Assembly (NCBI GenBank): GCA_023701125.1
Contig: JAMPXO010000034.1
Coordinates: 1 to 41,135 of the forward strand
DNA length: 41,135 bases
Origin: Vicinamibacteria bacterium
GTDB lineage: Bacteria; Acidobacteriota; Vicinamibacteria; Fen-336
Direction: 5' to 3'
This document shows positions 8,170 through 16,211 of this stretch, piece after piece (position 1 is the first letter of the stretch; every line of letters starts with the position of its first letter). A model generated the notes under the pieces. The model was given only the letters and a program-made list of their open reading frames with translations, was not told the DNA's origin and did not search any database. Position numbers and translations under genes: made by a program.

Positions 8170-9087
8170 GTGAGCGGGACGCCCGTCGCACTGTTCGTCT
8201 ACAACCGCCTCGACACGACGACGAGGGTCTTCGCGCGGATCGCCGCGGCGCGGCCGCCTGTCCTGCTCGTCGTCGCCGACGGCCCGCGAGCCGATCGGCC
8301 AGGAGATGCGGAGCGCTGCGCCGAGGTGCGCTCGCTGGTGACCCGGCCCGACTGGCCCTGCGAGGTTCGGACCTGCTTCTCGGAGGTCAACCTCGGGCTC
8401 GGCAGGCGCTTCTCTTCCGGGCTCTGCTGGGCGTTCGACGAGGTCGAGGAGGCGGTGATCCTCGAGGACGACTGCCTCCCGGACCCGACCTTCTTCGGCT
8501 ACTGCGACCAGTTGCTCGAGCGGTTCCGTGGCGATCCGCAAGTGATGATGATCTCCGGGGACAACTACCAGTTCGGGACCAGCCGGGGCGAGCACAGCTA
8601 CTTCTTCTCGCACGGGGTGGGCACCTACGGCTGGGCCACGTGGAGGCGGGCGTTCTGCCACTACGACTTCGCGATGCGCGATTGGCCGCGCGAGCGCGAG
8701 CGCGGCTGGCTCCGCGAGATCTGGCCCGTGCCCGAACTCGAGCGCTACTGGCAGGCCCGCTTCGACGAGACGCACCGTGGCGAGATCGACACCTGGGACT
8801 ACCAGTGGGCCTTCGCGATGTGGCGCCACCGCGGCCTGCAAGTCGTGCCGGACCGCAACCTGATTTCGTACATCGGTTGCCTGCCTGACGCCGTGCACAC
8901 CACCGACCCACGCGCGGCCTACTGCGGCCTGCCGACGGAGCCGATGCCGGCGGCGCTGCACCATCCGCGCGCCCGCGCGCGCAGCCTCGGGGCGGATCTC
9001 TACGAGTTCCACCGCATCTTCGAGAACCTCCCCCACGAGGTGGCGCGAGAGCTGGAGCGGGCCGCGCTCGCGCGACTCGGTTCGTGA
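8170..9087 (+). CDS. GT-A glycosyltransferase, GNT-I/GT2-like
   Basis: Predicted sugar-nucleotide transferase, 305 aa. It opens PVALFVYNRLDTTTRVF, has LLVVADGPR as the nucleotide-binding strand, NLGLGRRFSSGLCWAF, and the metal-binding AVILEDDCLPDPTFF (E99-D101). This EDDC-x-P-x-x-x-FF arrangement followed by VMMISGDN and GVGTYGWATW resembles the bacterial relatives of N-acetylglucosaminyltransferase I. WDYQWAFAMW is a further family motif. The start is GTG at 8170 with CACAAT 6 nt upstream. The GTG of the next gene overlaps its TGA stop (GTGA), so translation of the two is coupled. The sugar transferred is unknown. Confidence 0.85.
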   Translation: MSGTPVALFVYNRLDTTTRVFARIAAARPPVLLVVADGPRADRPGDAERCAEVRSLVTRPDWPCEVRTCFSEVNLGLGRRFSSGLCWAFDEVEEAVILEDDCLPDPTFFGYCDQLLERFRGDPQVMMISGDNYQFGTSRGEHSYFFSHGVGTYGWATWRRAFCHYDFAMRDWPRERERGWLREIWPVPELERYWQARFDETHRGEIDTWDYQWAFAMWRHRGLQVVPDRNLISYIGCLPDAVHTTDPRAAYCGLPTEPMPAALHHPRARARSLGADLYEFHRIFENLPHEVARELERAALARLGS

Positions 9088-10739
9088 CGCCGGATCGCGG
9101 CCGCGGCGGGGCGCTGCTCCCGGTGCTGGCCGCCTTCGCCCTGGCCGTGGTGGCGGTGGGCCCGGGGCGGGAGACGGCCGTCGACGACGACTGGGCGTAC
9201 GCGCTGACCGTGCGGGCGCTGCTGGAGACGGGCACCTACGCTCCCCACGACTGGGTCGCGGCCAATCCCGTCTTCCACGTCGTCTGGGGCGGGCTCGGCT
9301 CGCTGCTCCTCGGGCCGTCGATGGGAGCGCTGCGGGCCTCGACCCTGCTGCTGGCGCTGGCGGGCCTCGTCGCCTTCGACCGCCTGGCTCGCGACCACGG
9401 CTTGCGCAGTGACGAGGCCGCGCTGCTGACCGCGTCGCTGCTGGCCGGCCCACTGTTCCTGCGGCTCGCCTTCTCGTTCATGACCGACGTGCCCTACCTG
9501 GCGCTGTGCCTGCTGGCACTGCTGGCGTGGAGCCGCGCCCTCGGGCAGGGCAGCGTGACCTTCGCGTTCGCGGGCTCGCTGTGCGCGGCCGCGGCCATCC
9601 TGACCCGGCAGTTCGGCGTCGTCCTGATCGTCGCTTTCGTGGTGGCCACGCTGCTGCGGGCCCGCCCGCTGGGGGCGCGCCTGGCGTCGGCCCTGGTCGC
9701 GTGCGCCACGGCGCTCCCGGCCCTCGCGGCGCTCTGGCAGCGCGGCTTCGTCGGGTCCGGCCGCCCGCGCTCGCTGCATTGGTTGCTGAACGACCAGGTG
9801 AAGTACCTGTCCGACCCGGCCCTCGCCTGGGAGTGGCTGTGGAGGCCCGCCGTGGCCTTCGTGTATCTCGGGGCGATGGCGGCGCCGGTGCTCGTCGCCG
9901 CCGTCGTGGGCAGGCTGCCCTCCGAGGCCATCGGACCGGGTGCGAGGCGCCGCTTCGCCGTGGCCCTGGGGGCGCTCCTGGCCGCGCTCGCGCTCGGTTG
10001 GCAGGGGCTCGGCCGGCCGCTGCTCCTGCCGCTCCTGCCCTTCAGCCTCGACGTGCTGCACGGCTGGCCCCGGTGGCTGCTCGTGCTGCTCACCGGGCAG
10101 GCGTTGCTGGCGGGCGCCGCGCTCGTGGTGATCCTCGCCGGGCACCTCGCACGAAATGGCTGGCGGCTGGGGGAAGCGGAGACGCTCGTGATGCTGTTCT
10201 CCGGCCTGACCCTCGTCAGCACCGTGCTCTTCGTCCAGTACTGGGACCGCTACCTGCTGCCGCTGGTCCCGGCGGCCCTGCTGATCGCCGGCCGCGCGCT
10301 CGCGGGTCAGGCGTCACGCAGGGCGCTGGCCGCGGGCTTCGCGGTCACCGCCCTCGCCGGCGTCGCCGGTGTCGCCTGGGTCCGGGCGGAGCTGGTGCGC
10401 GGCGAGGCGATCTGGACGGCGAGCGAACGGGTCGTCTCTGCCGGCGTCGCCCGCGAGGCAGTGTTGTCCTCGTGGGAATGGGGCAACTACAACGGGTTCT
10501 TCGATCGTTTCGTCGCGCAGCGGCGGCCGCTGCCCGCCACGTCGCTGGTGCGGCTTCAGGACGAGGTCGTCGCGTCCTGGCACGAGGTCTACCCGGCGCG
10601 GGCCGCGGCGATGGTCGGGAACTACCCGGCGCACCCCGCCGATCCCGACTGGGTCGTGGCGTCGCGGGTGCCGATCCGCGACGAGTTCCTGCGCGAGCAG
10701 ACGATCTACGTGCTGCTCCGCAGAAAACCCGTGCCGTGA
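9084..10739 (+). CDS. GT39/ArnT-like polytopic glycosyltransferase
   Basis: Integral membrane glycosyltransferase of the GT-C type, 551 aa. These enzymes use polyprenyl-phosphate sugars and act on the outer face of the inner membrane. The N-terminal segment LLPVLAAFALAVVAVG is followed by ETAVDDDWAYA (residues 30-40), the first extracytoplasmic loop acidic motif that carries the catalytic Asp in PMT/ArnT relatives. About ten to twelve hydrophobic segments follow, with a soluble C-terminal part from about residue 440 to the end. The start codon overlaps the stop of the upstream gene by 4 nt. With the DPM1-like GT2 and DUF2304 at 20640-21766 it could form a donor-synthesis/flipping/transfer chain; this link is inference. 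Confidence 0.8.
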   Translation: MTPDRGRGGALLPVLAAFALAVVAVGPGRETAVDDDWAYALTVRALLETGTYAPHDWVAANPVFHVVWGGLGSLLLGPSMGALRASTLLLALAGLVAFDRLARDHGLRSDEAALLTASLLAGPLFLRLAFSFMTDVPYLALCLLALLAWSRALGQGSVTFAFAGSLCAAAAILTRQFGVVLIVAFVVATLLRARPLGARLASALVACATALPALAALWQRGFVGSGRPRSLHWLLNDQVKYLSDPALAWEWLWRPAVAFVYLGAMAAPVLVAAVVGRLPSEAIGPGARRRFAVALGALLAALALGWQGLGRPLLLPLLPFSLDVLHGWPRWLLVLLTGQALLAGAALVVILAGHLARNGWRLGEAETLVMLFSGLTLVSTVLFVQYWDRYLLPLVPAALLIAGRALAGQASRRALAAGFAVTALAGVAGVAWVRAELVRGEAIWTASERVVSAGVAREAVLSSWEWGNYNGFFDRFVAQRRPLPATSLVRLQDEVVASWHEVYPARAAAMVGNYPAHPADPDWVVASRVPIRDEFLREQTIYVLLRRKPVP

Positions 10740-10753
10740 GGCCACCGCGGATG

Positions 10754-11638
10754 TCAGGCGCCGCGCTGGACGGGGCGGCCGATCGGAGCTCCCGCGGCGA
10801 GCAGTTCGCGCAGGTAGGGCTGGTAGACGTGCCACAGCAGGGCCGGGGACAGCGGTGTCTCGTACTCGGCGAGGCCCGAGCGGAAGGCGAACGGGCGCAG
10901 GTCGCGCAGGCCGTGGAAGTGGTAGTAGACGAGCGGCGCGCCATCGACCGTCAGCCGCCCGTCCTGCAGACGCAGCTCGCGCTCCGCGGCGTTCCAGGGG
11001 GCGAGGCCCGCGCCCGGGTGGCGCAGGACGACGGTGCCGGGGAAGAGCTGCGGCCACTCGTCGAGGTACTTCTGATCGGCGAAGCGGTCGCCGTCGATCC
11101 GGTCGTGGCACCACTCGAGGCACTGCTCGCGCCAGCGCAGGAGACAGCGCTGCGCCTCGGGCTGGCGGGTGAACGTCAGCCAGCCGACGTTGAAGCGGCC
11201 CCACGCGGCCAGGTCGGCGAGGCGCTCGGGGAAGCGGTGCTCGACGATCGCGAGGGGCCCGGGGCCGAGTTCCTCGAACAGCGGCTCGGGGCTCGCGAAG
11301 AAGTAGAGGTCCGCGTCGAGGTACGTGAGCGTCGAGATCGAGGCCTCGCGCTCCAGCACGTGGGCGAGCAGCACGGGCGTCAGCGTGAAGTAGTACGCGG
11401 CCGTCGAGCGGTCGTGCTTCGCGGCCAGCAGCTCCGGTCGCTCGCGCTCCAGGTCGCGCAGGCGCAGCGCCGTGACGTCGGGCTCGGGGCAGACGCCGGC
11501 GAAGGCCGCGTCGTCGAGGCACAGCGCGTGAAGGCGGAACGGACGTGCGTGCCGGCGCAGCGAGGCGAGCAGCGCCTGTGCGCGCGGCAGGTAGTGGCCG
11601 TCGAAGTACGTGCAGTACTCGCGGACGGGAGCGCTCAC
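10754..11638 (-). CDS. GT8-like glycosyltransferase
   Basis: Predicted cytoplasmic glycosyltransferase, 294 aa. It opens EYCTYFDGHYLPRAQALLASL, typical of GT8-like proteins that act on a growing chain, and carries the metal-binding LTYLDADLYFFASPEPLFEE (DAD), then FNVGWLTFTR and DQKYLDEWP, the family's acceptor-side motif. The C-terminal part contains PLVYYHFHG, a conserved His motif. The GTG start at 11638 overlaps the stop of the upstream minus-strand gene (GTGA), so the two are translationally coupled. Convergent with the GT39 gene, 14 bp apart. Specificity is not predictable from sequence. Confidence 0.82.
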   Translation of the reverse strand: MSAPVREYCTYFDGHYLPRAQALLASLRRHARPFRLHALCLDDAAFAGVCPEPDVTALRLRDLERERPELLAAKHDRSTAAYYFTLTPVLLAHVLEREASISTLTYLDADLYFFASPEPLFEELGPGPLAIVEHRFPERLADLAAWGRFNVGWLTFTRQPEAQRCLLRWREQCLEWCHDRIDGDRFADQKYLDEWPQLFPGTVVLRHPGAGLAPWNAAERELRLQDGRLTVDGAPLVYYHFHGLRDLRPFAFRSGLAEYETPLSPALLWHVYQPYLRELLAAGAPIGRPVQRGA

Positions 11639-12567
11639 GACCGCACCCCCCGCGCCGCCAGCCACTCCGCGATCCGCCGCCGGCCGGCCGCGACCTCGTC
11701 GGCCAGCTTCGCCTCCGCCGCGCGGTCGATCTCGTAGCGCTCGTCGCCGCCCTCGTTGACCGTCACATGCTCCGGGCACATGAAGACGTGGGCGGGGGCG
11801 TAGATCTCCGTGATCCAGTCGTCGCTGTACCAGTTGCGGAAGGCCTCGGGGAACAGCGTGCCGAAGATCTCGCCGTGGACGCGCGACACGAAGGCCTGGG
11901 TGAGGATGCGGGTGGTGACGGCCTCGACGGGGCCGGCGACGCCGAGCCCCGGGTGGACCGGGTTGGCGTCGAGCGCCGAGGGGAGGCGCCGTGCCCAGCC
12001 GGGGGTGAGCAGCGCGACGTCGTCCCCGAGCTGGAAGAAGTCGTCGGCGCCTTCGTCCCACGCGATCCGGAACAGGGCATTCCACGCCCGGCACGGGGCA
12101 TGTTCCGCGCCGCTCAGCACGTGCAGCGAGGCCCGCGCGGGGCGGCCGTGGAGGGCCGCGTCGAGCGCCGCCTGGAGCGCCGCGCGGCGCTCCGGGTCGC
12201 CGTAGAAGAGGTCGCTGTCGTCGATCCCCACCAGCAGGCGATAGCGGATGTCGCCCTGCCAGCTGGCGCTGGCCAGGAAGGCGGGCAGGAAGTGGCGCAG
12301 GAGATCGGTGTCGTCGATCGTGCGCAGCGCGCGGCCGCGACTGGTGACCGGGACGAGCAGCGCGATCGTGCGCTGCGGCCCGGTGTGCGCACCGCCGCGC
12401 CGCGCGTCGAGCGCGGCCCGCACGGGCGCGGTCCAGCGCCAGATCCGCGAGCCCTCGATCGCGCGGAGCTGGTGGCGGGTGACCTCCAACTGGGCGCGGA
12501 GCCGGTTCCGCTCGCGGAGCGCGTCGCGTACCGCCCGCTCCAGCTTCTCGCGCTCCGACGGCTCCAT
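11635..12567 (-). CDS. Putative GT-A glycosyltransferase with N-terminal coiled coil
   Basis: 310 aa; I cannot place it in a named family with certainty. Residues 1-40 form a charged heptad-like helix, followed by GSRIWRWTAPVRAALD (about 39-54), a version of the S-x-x-W-R-x-T-x-P-x-R module. From about 65 the protein looks like a GT-A fold: TIALLVPVTSRG, YRLLVGIDDSDLFY, CRAWNALFRIAWDEGADDFF, and QLGDDVALLTPGWA, where GDD could hold the metal. FRNWYSDDWITEIY is a conserved-looking acidic segment. The ATG start has a good GGAGGG sequence about 5 nt upstream, unlike the leaderless-looking genes nearby. It is coupled by overlap to the GT8-like gene downstream. Function as a glycosyltransferase is inferred from motifs and context. 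Confidence 0.65.
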   Translation of the reverse strand: MEPSEREKLERAVRDALRERNRLRAQLEVTRHQLRAIEGSRIWRWTAPVRAALDARRGGAHTGPQRTIALLVPVTSRGRALRTIDDTDLLRHFLPAFLASASWQGDIRYRLLVGIDDSDLFYGDPERRAALQAALDAALHGRPARASLHVLSGAEHAPCRAWNALFRIAWDEGADDFFQLGDDVALLTPGWARRLPSALDANPVHPGLGVAGPVEAVTTRILTQAFVSRVHGEIFGTLFPEAFRNWYSDDWITEIYAPAHVFMCPEHVTVNEGGDERYEIDRAAEAKLADEVAAGRRRIAEWLAARGVRS

Positions 12568-12730
12568 TGCCCTCCGAAAAGCCGGCTCCTGTATCCTGCG
12601 GCTCCGGGGCGTCCGCGCGCTCGGGCCGTGAATCGAGGCGCTGGACGCGAGCCTCGAGGACCTGGAGTGAGGTTATGGGGCGAGTTCGCGGCAGGTCAAG
12701 CCGCAGGACGGCGAGCGAGGCGCGAATCGC
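12568..12730. promoter_or_regulatory. Divergent intergenic region between two GT genes
   Basis: 163 bp between divergent starts. The minus-strand gene has a GGAGGG ribosome-binding site. TATCCT at 12592-12597 (plus strand) is a possible -10, which would give the plus-strand gene a leader of about 130 nt. That leader can form two stems: CGAGGC/GCCTCG, and GCGGC/GCCGC close to the start. I recognise no known riboswitch. Confidence 0.35.
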
Positions 12731-13828
12731 GTGAGCGACGTCACGTCCCCCGCGCCCACGACCGACGCGAGCCCGCTCGTCTCGGTCGTGGTGCGCACGC
12801 TGGGCCGGGCTTCGCTCCAGGTGGCCGCCGACTCGGTCGCAGCCCAGTCCTGGCCGGCGATCGAGCTGGTCGTCGTCGATGCGGCGGGGCAGGGACTGCA
12901 GGCCCCGGACTGCGGCCGCTTCCCGGTGCGGGTGTGCGGCGCGGGCGGCCGCCTCGCCCGGGCCGCCGCCGCGAACGCGGGCCTGCGCGCCGCTCAGGGC
13001 CGCTTCGTGATCCTGCTCGACGACGACGACTGGCTCTACCCCGGCCACGTCGCCAAGCTGGCGGCCGCGCTCGCGGACGAGCGCGTCGGCCGCGCGGCCT
13101 ACTCCGGCGTCGAGGCGATCGGGCTCGACGTGGACGGCACCCGCGCGCGGCAGGTGTGGGACGACCCGTTCGACCCGCTGCGGCTGCTGTACGAGAACTT
13201 CATCCCGATCCACGCGATGGCCTTCGCGCGCTCCCTCGTCGACGAAGGCTGCCAGTTCGACGAGACGCTGGACGTGCTCGAGGACTGGGACTTCTGGCTG
13301 CAGGTGGCCGCGCGCACCGCGCTGCGCCACCTGCCGGGCATCACCGCGGCCTATCGCACGCCGGGCGCCAGCGGCGTCCACGACCCGAACTCGAAAGCAG
13401 CGCGCAGGGCCGCCGAGACGATCGTGAACCGCTGGGCCGGGCGTTGTCCCGCGGTGCAGGTCGCGCGCCTGCTCGGCGAACTGCACCATCGCGAGCTGCA
13501 CGCGTTTCGCGACCTGCGCAGTCAGCTGGCCGGCACCGAAGAGGCGTGGCGACTCGAGCGCGAGGACCGACGCGTGCGCGAGGTGGAGTTCGAGGGCGAA
13601 CGTGCGGGCTGGCGCACGGACCGGCGGCTGCTGGAGGGCGAGCGCGACGGCTGGCACCGCCAGGCCGTCGAGCAGCAGGCGGGGCGCGAGGCCGCGGAGC
13701 GCCACGCCCGGGCGCTCGAGGCGCGCATCGCGGAGCTGCTCGGCTCGATCAGCTGGCGGCTGACCGCGCCCCTGCGCTGGCTGCACGGCCGAGTGGCCGG
13801 GGTGGGTGGGGCCCGCCGCCGCAGCTGA
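12731..13828 (+). CDS. GT2 glycosyltransferase with long coiled-coil tail and SWRLTAPLR motif
   Basis: 365 aa. GT2 domain in residues 15-235: LVSVVVRTLGRASL, ELVVVDAAGQG, ANAGLRAAQGRFVILLDDDDWLYPGH (split here: the metal site is LLDDDDW), and DVLEDWDFWLQVA. From about residue 250 to 340 it is a strongly charged, Arg/Glu-rich coiled coil, then AELLGSISWRLTAPLRWL at the C-terminus. The tail is the clearest copy of the module shared with the proteins at 4421 and 11635. The start is GTG at 12731, with a long possible leader and no good Shine-Dalgarno. Its stop overlaps a perfect 14-bp palindrome shared with the convergent gene. Confidence 0.83.
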   Translation: MSDVTSPAPTTDASPLVSVVVRTLGRASLQVAADSVAAQSWPAIELVVVDAAGQGLQAPDCGRFPVRVCGAGGRLARAAAANAGLRAAQGRFVILLDDDDWLYPGHVAKLAAALADERVGRAAYSGVEAIGLDVDGTRARQVWDDPFDPLRLLYENFIPIHAMAFARSLVDEGCQFDETLDVLEDWDFWLQVAARTALRHLPGITAAYRTPGASGVHDPNSKAARRAAETIVNRWAGRCPAVQVARLLGELHHRELHAFRDLRSQLAGTEEAWRLEREDRRVREVEFEGERAGWRTDRRLLEGERDGWHRQAVEQQAGREAAERHARALEARIAELLGSISWRLTAPLRWLHGRVAGVGGARRRS

Positions 13829-13840
13829 ACGCTAGCGTTC
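13827..13840. repeat. Perfect 14-bp palindrome spanning two convergent stop codons
   Basis: GAACGCTAGCGTTC is fully self-complementary with a CTAG core. Two bases of the TGA of the plus-strand GT2 gene and the whole TAG of the minus-strand fusion gene lie inside it. It may be a protein-binding site or a minimal bidirectional terminator; no T tract is present. Confidence 0.6.
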
Positions 13841-16123
13841 GAGTCGCTCGGGGGCGAGACCGATCGCCTGGCGGTACTTGACCTCCATCTCCGCCGCGCA
13901 CTCCTCGATCGATTTGACCGCCGGCGCTGACGCGGCCAGCGTGTGCGCGAGGTCGGGCTCGTCGAGCAGGCGGCGCAGGACCCGGGCCAGGTCCGCCGCG
14001 TCGCCGGCCCGGAAGCGCAGGCCGCCGCGGCCGTCCGCGACCAGCTCGCGCATGCCGCCGAGGTCGGAGACGACCACCGGGCGGCGGGCGAGGAAGGCCT
14101 CGTGGATCGTGAGTGGCGAGTTCTCGTACCAGAGCGAAGGCACGACCAGCACGTCGAGGTCGCCGAGCACCGCCGCGATCTGCTCGGGCGCGAAGGCGCC
14201 GTGCAGTCGCACCGACGGGGCCAGCGCCCGCACCCGGGCGACGATCTCCTTCGCCTCCGGCGTGCGCTCGTGGTCGCCGTGGACGTGCAGTTCCACGCGC
14301 GCGTCGGCCACCGCCGCGCAGGCGGCGGCCAGCACCTCGAGCCCCTTGTGCTCGATCAACGAGCCGACGAAGCCGACCCGCAGCGGTGACGTGGCCGAGC
14401 GCCGGGGGAGCGGCGCCACCCCCGCGGCCCAGTCGCGCGCGAAACCGTAGTCGCTGACGACGAGGCGCCCCGGGTCGAGGCCGGCCTCCGCGGCCCTGTC
14501 GCGCAGGAAGCGCGACGGCGCGATCAGGAAGCTCGCGGCGTCGAGGCCCGCGCCCATCACCGCCGGGCGCAGCGCGAGGTGGGCGACGAGATCGGTGCGG
14601 GCCCCGCCGGCGCGCCGGCCCACGAACGGCGCGGCCCACGACGCGAGGGCCGAGCGCGTGAGCGGCGCGAGCGCCTGCAGGGCCGGCACCAGCTCGGGCC
14701 GCGCCGAGACACAGGCCGCGCAGGCCAGTGCCCCGGGCGGCGCGCCCGCGCACGGCGTCCGCGGATCGCGCAGCAACTGGACCTTCGGGCACCGGAACCA
14801 GTAGTCGGCGAGGGTGACGAGCGACGGCACGCCGTGCTCGCGGGCGATCTGCGGCAGCCGCGCGGAGAGGTGGATCAGGTGCTGGAAGTGGACGACGTCG
14901 GGCCGCACCCGCGCGAGCACGTCGCGGAACGCCGCCTCGGCCTCGGGCACCGCGTAACCCTCGCCGACGTGCTGCAGCCGCAGGTGGTTGGCGAAGCGGA
15001 ACACGCGCAGGTCCGCCTGACGCGTCTCGTCGAGCGTGCGGTCCGCCAGCGCCGGGTCCGCCGTGCGGTGCAGGATGCTGACGTCGTGGCCGCGCTCCGA
15101 GAGTGCCTCCGCCAGCGCCGCGCTGAACACCTCGGTGCCGGCGACGGCCTCGGGTGGGAAGGAGTGGGCGACGATCAGCACGCGCAGCGTCGCGGCTGGC
15201 ACCGGCCGCGGCGTCGGCCGTCGCTCGCGGGTGCGCCCGCCCTCGCGGAACCCGTCGAAGCCGTTCCAGTGGTAGCGCAGGAGGGCGGGCGCCGCCGCCG
15301 CTCGTCGCAGCGTCCCGTGCCCCGTGGCGGCGAGAGCCGCGAGGTCGTCGCGGGTGTGGCGCACGGCCAGGGTCAGCGCATCGCGACGGTTCGCGACGTT
15401 GACGCGGTCGAGGTAGGCGCGGTTGAACCAGGCGTCGATTCGCGCCCGCGCGCGCACCCCGGCGGGGTCGTACTCGTGCGAGTGATGGACCGCGGCAGCC
15501 GGCTCGAAGGCGATCGCGTGCCCGGCCTCCAGCGCGCCCCGCGCCCACAGCAGGTCTTCGCCGAAGGCGGTGCGCGCGAAGGGCAGCACGCGCCAGGCAG
15601 AGCGGCGCAGGCAGGAGGCGACGTCGTTGAAGTCCACGAAGAGCCGTCGCTCGTGCGGGGACATCGCGTCGTAGCGGGCGCGGTCGTCGATGCGGACGAC
15701 GCGGCGAAGGGCGCGGAAGGCGAAGTCGCGCTCGGCCGCCCGCCGCGCCAGCGCGCTGGCCTCGGGGCGCGGCAACACCCGGCAGTACGCGCCCGCCACC
15801 GCGGAATCGTCGAAGCACGCCGCCAGCGCTCGCAGCCAGTCGCGGGAGGCGGGCCAGGCGTCCTGGACGAGGAACGCGATCAGGTCGCCCTCGGTCAGCA
15901 GCGCGCCGAGGTTGCGGGTGTCGCCGTGGTCGAAGTCGCGCGGGTCGATCACGCGCAGGCGCACGGGGAACCGCGCGGCGACCTCGCGGGTGCGGTCGGT
16001 CGAGTCGGAGTCGACCACCAGCACGTCGAACGGGAACGGCGCCTGCTGGGCGAACACCGCCTCGAGGCAGCGCCCGAGGGTGGCCTCCCCGTTGCGGGTG
16101 GGGATGACGACCGAGACCTTCAC
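13832..16123 (-). CDS. GT2-GT4 bifunctional glycosyltransferase
   Basis: 763 aa with two catalytic domains, likely adding two successive sugars. Residues 1-300 are a GT2 rhamnosyltransferase-like domain: VSVVIPTRNGEATL, VLVVDSDSTD, FDHGDTRNLGA, FLVQDAWP, and AFGEDLLWARGAL. Residues about 318-760 are a GT4 GT-B domain: LRVLIVAHSFPPEAVAGTE, the CPKVQLLRDPRTPC cysteine segment, SRFLRDRAAEAGL, VGFVGSLIEHKGLEVL, and VVPSLWYENSPLTIHEAFLA (read as two pieces around the E-x7-E motif). The GTG start at 16123 faces a CTAG-containing element. The protein at 18502 has the same two domains in the reverse order, and the genes at 16212 and 17570 encode the same two types separately. Confidence 0.87.
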   Translation of the reverse strand: MKVSVVIPTRNGEATLGRCLEAVFAQQAPFPFDVLVVDSDSTDRTREVAARFPVRLRVIDPRDFDHGDTRNLGALLTEGDLIAFLVQDAWPASRDWLRALAACFDDSAVAGAYCRVLPRPEASALARRAAERDFAFRALRRVVRIDDRARYDAMSPHERRLFVDFNDVASCLRRSAWRVLPFARTAFGEDLLWARGALEAGHAIAFEPAAAVHHSHEYDPAGVRARARIDAWFNRAYLDRVNVANRRDALTLAVRHTRDDLAALAATGHGTLRRAAAAPALLRYHWNGFDGFREGGRTRERRPTPRPVPAATLRVLIVAHSFPPEAVAGTEVFSAALAEALSERGHDVSILHRTADPALADRTLDETRQADLRVFRFANHLRLQHVGEGYAVPEAEAAFRDVLARVRPDVVHFQHLIHLSARLPQIAREHGVPSLVTLADYWFRCPKVQLLRDPRTPCAGAPPGALACAACVSARPELVPALQALAPLTRSALASWAAPFVGRRAGGARTDLVAHLALRPAVMGAGLDAASFLIAPSRFLRDRAAEAGLDPGRLVVSDYGFARDWAAGVAPLPRRSATSPLRVGFVGSLIEHKGLEVLAAACAAVADARVELHVHGDHERTPEAKEIVARVRALAPSVRLHGAFAPEQIAAVLGDLDVLVVPSLWYENSPLTIHEAFLARRPVVVSDLGGMRELVADGRGGLRFRAGDAADLARVLRRLLDEPDLAHTLAASAPAVKSIEECAAEMEVKYRQAIGLAPERLER

Positions 16124-16143
16124 GCCGGAGCGGCGAAGGGCGC

Positions 16144-16152
16144 TGCTAGCAT
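16144..16152 (+). promoter_or_regulatory. Possible extended -10 TGCTAGCAT between divergent GT genes
   Basis: TG-C-TAGCAT fits an extended -10 pattern. It is nearly palindromic, so it could serve both the plus-strand gene at 16212 (leader about 55 nt) and the minus-strand gene at 16123. No -35 is evident. Confidence 0.3.
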
Positions 16153-16211
16153 GGCGCTCACGAGCTGCGGCACCGGTCGATTAGACCACGGGGCCGCCGG
16201 CCGCCCTCCCG

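Noticed and set aside
12600-12730. Possible riboswitch in the leader of the GT2 gene
   Set aside because: Two small stems exist, but no known aptamer pattern or terminator/anti-terminator pair is visible.
11639-13786. Long upstream extension of the GT8-like frame
   Set aside because: Overlaps two well-supported genes; the GTGA overlap at 11638 gives a sound start.
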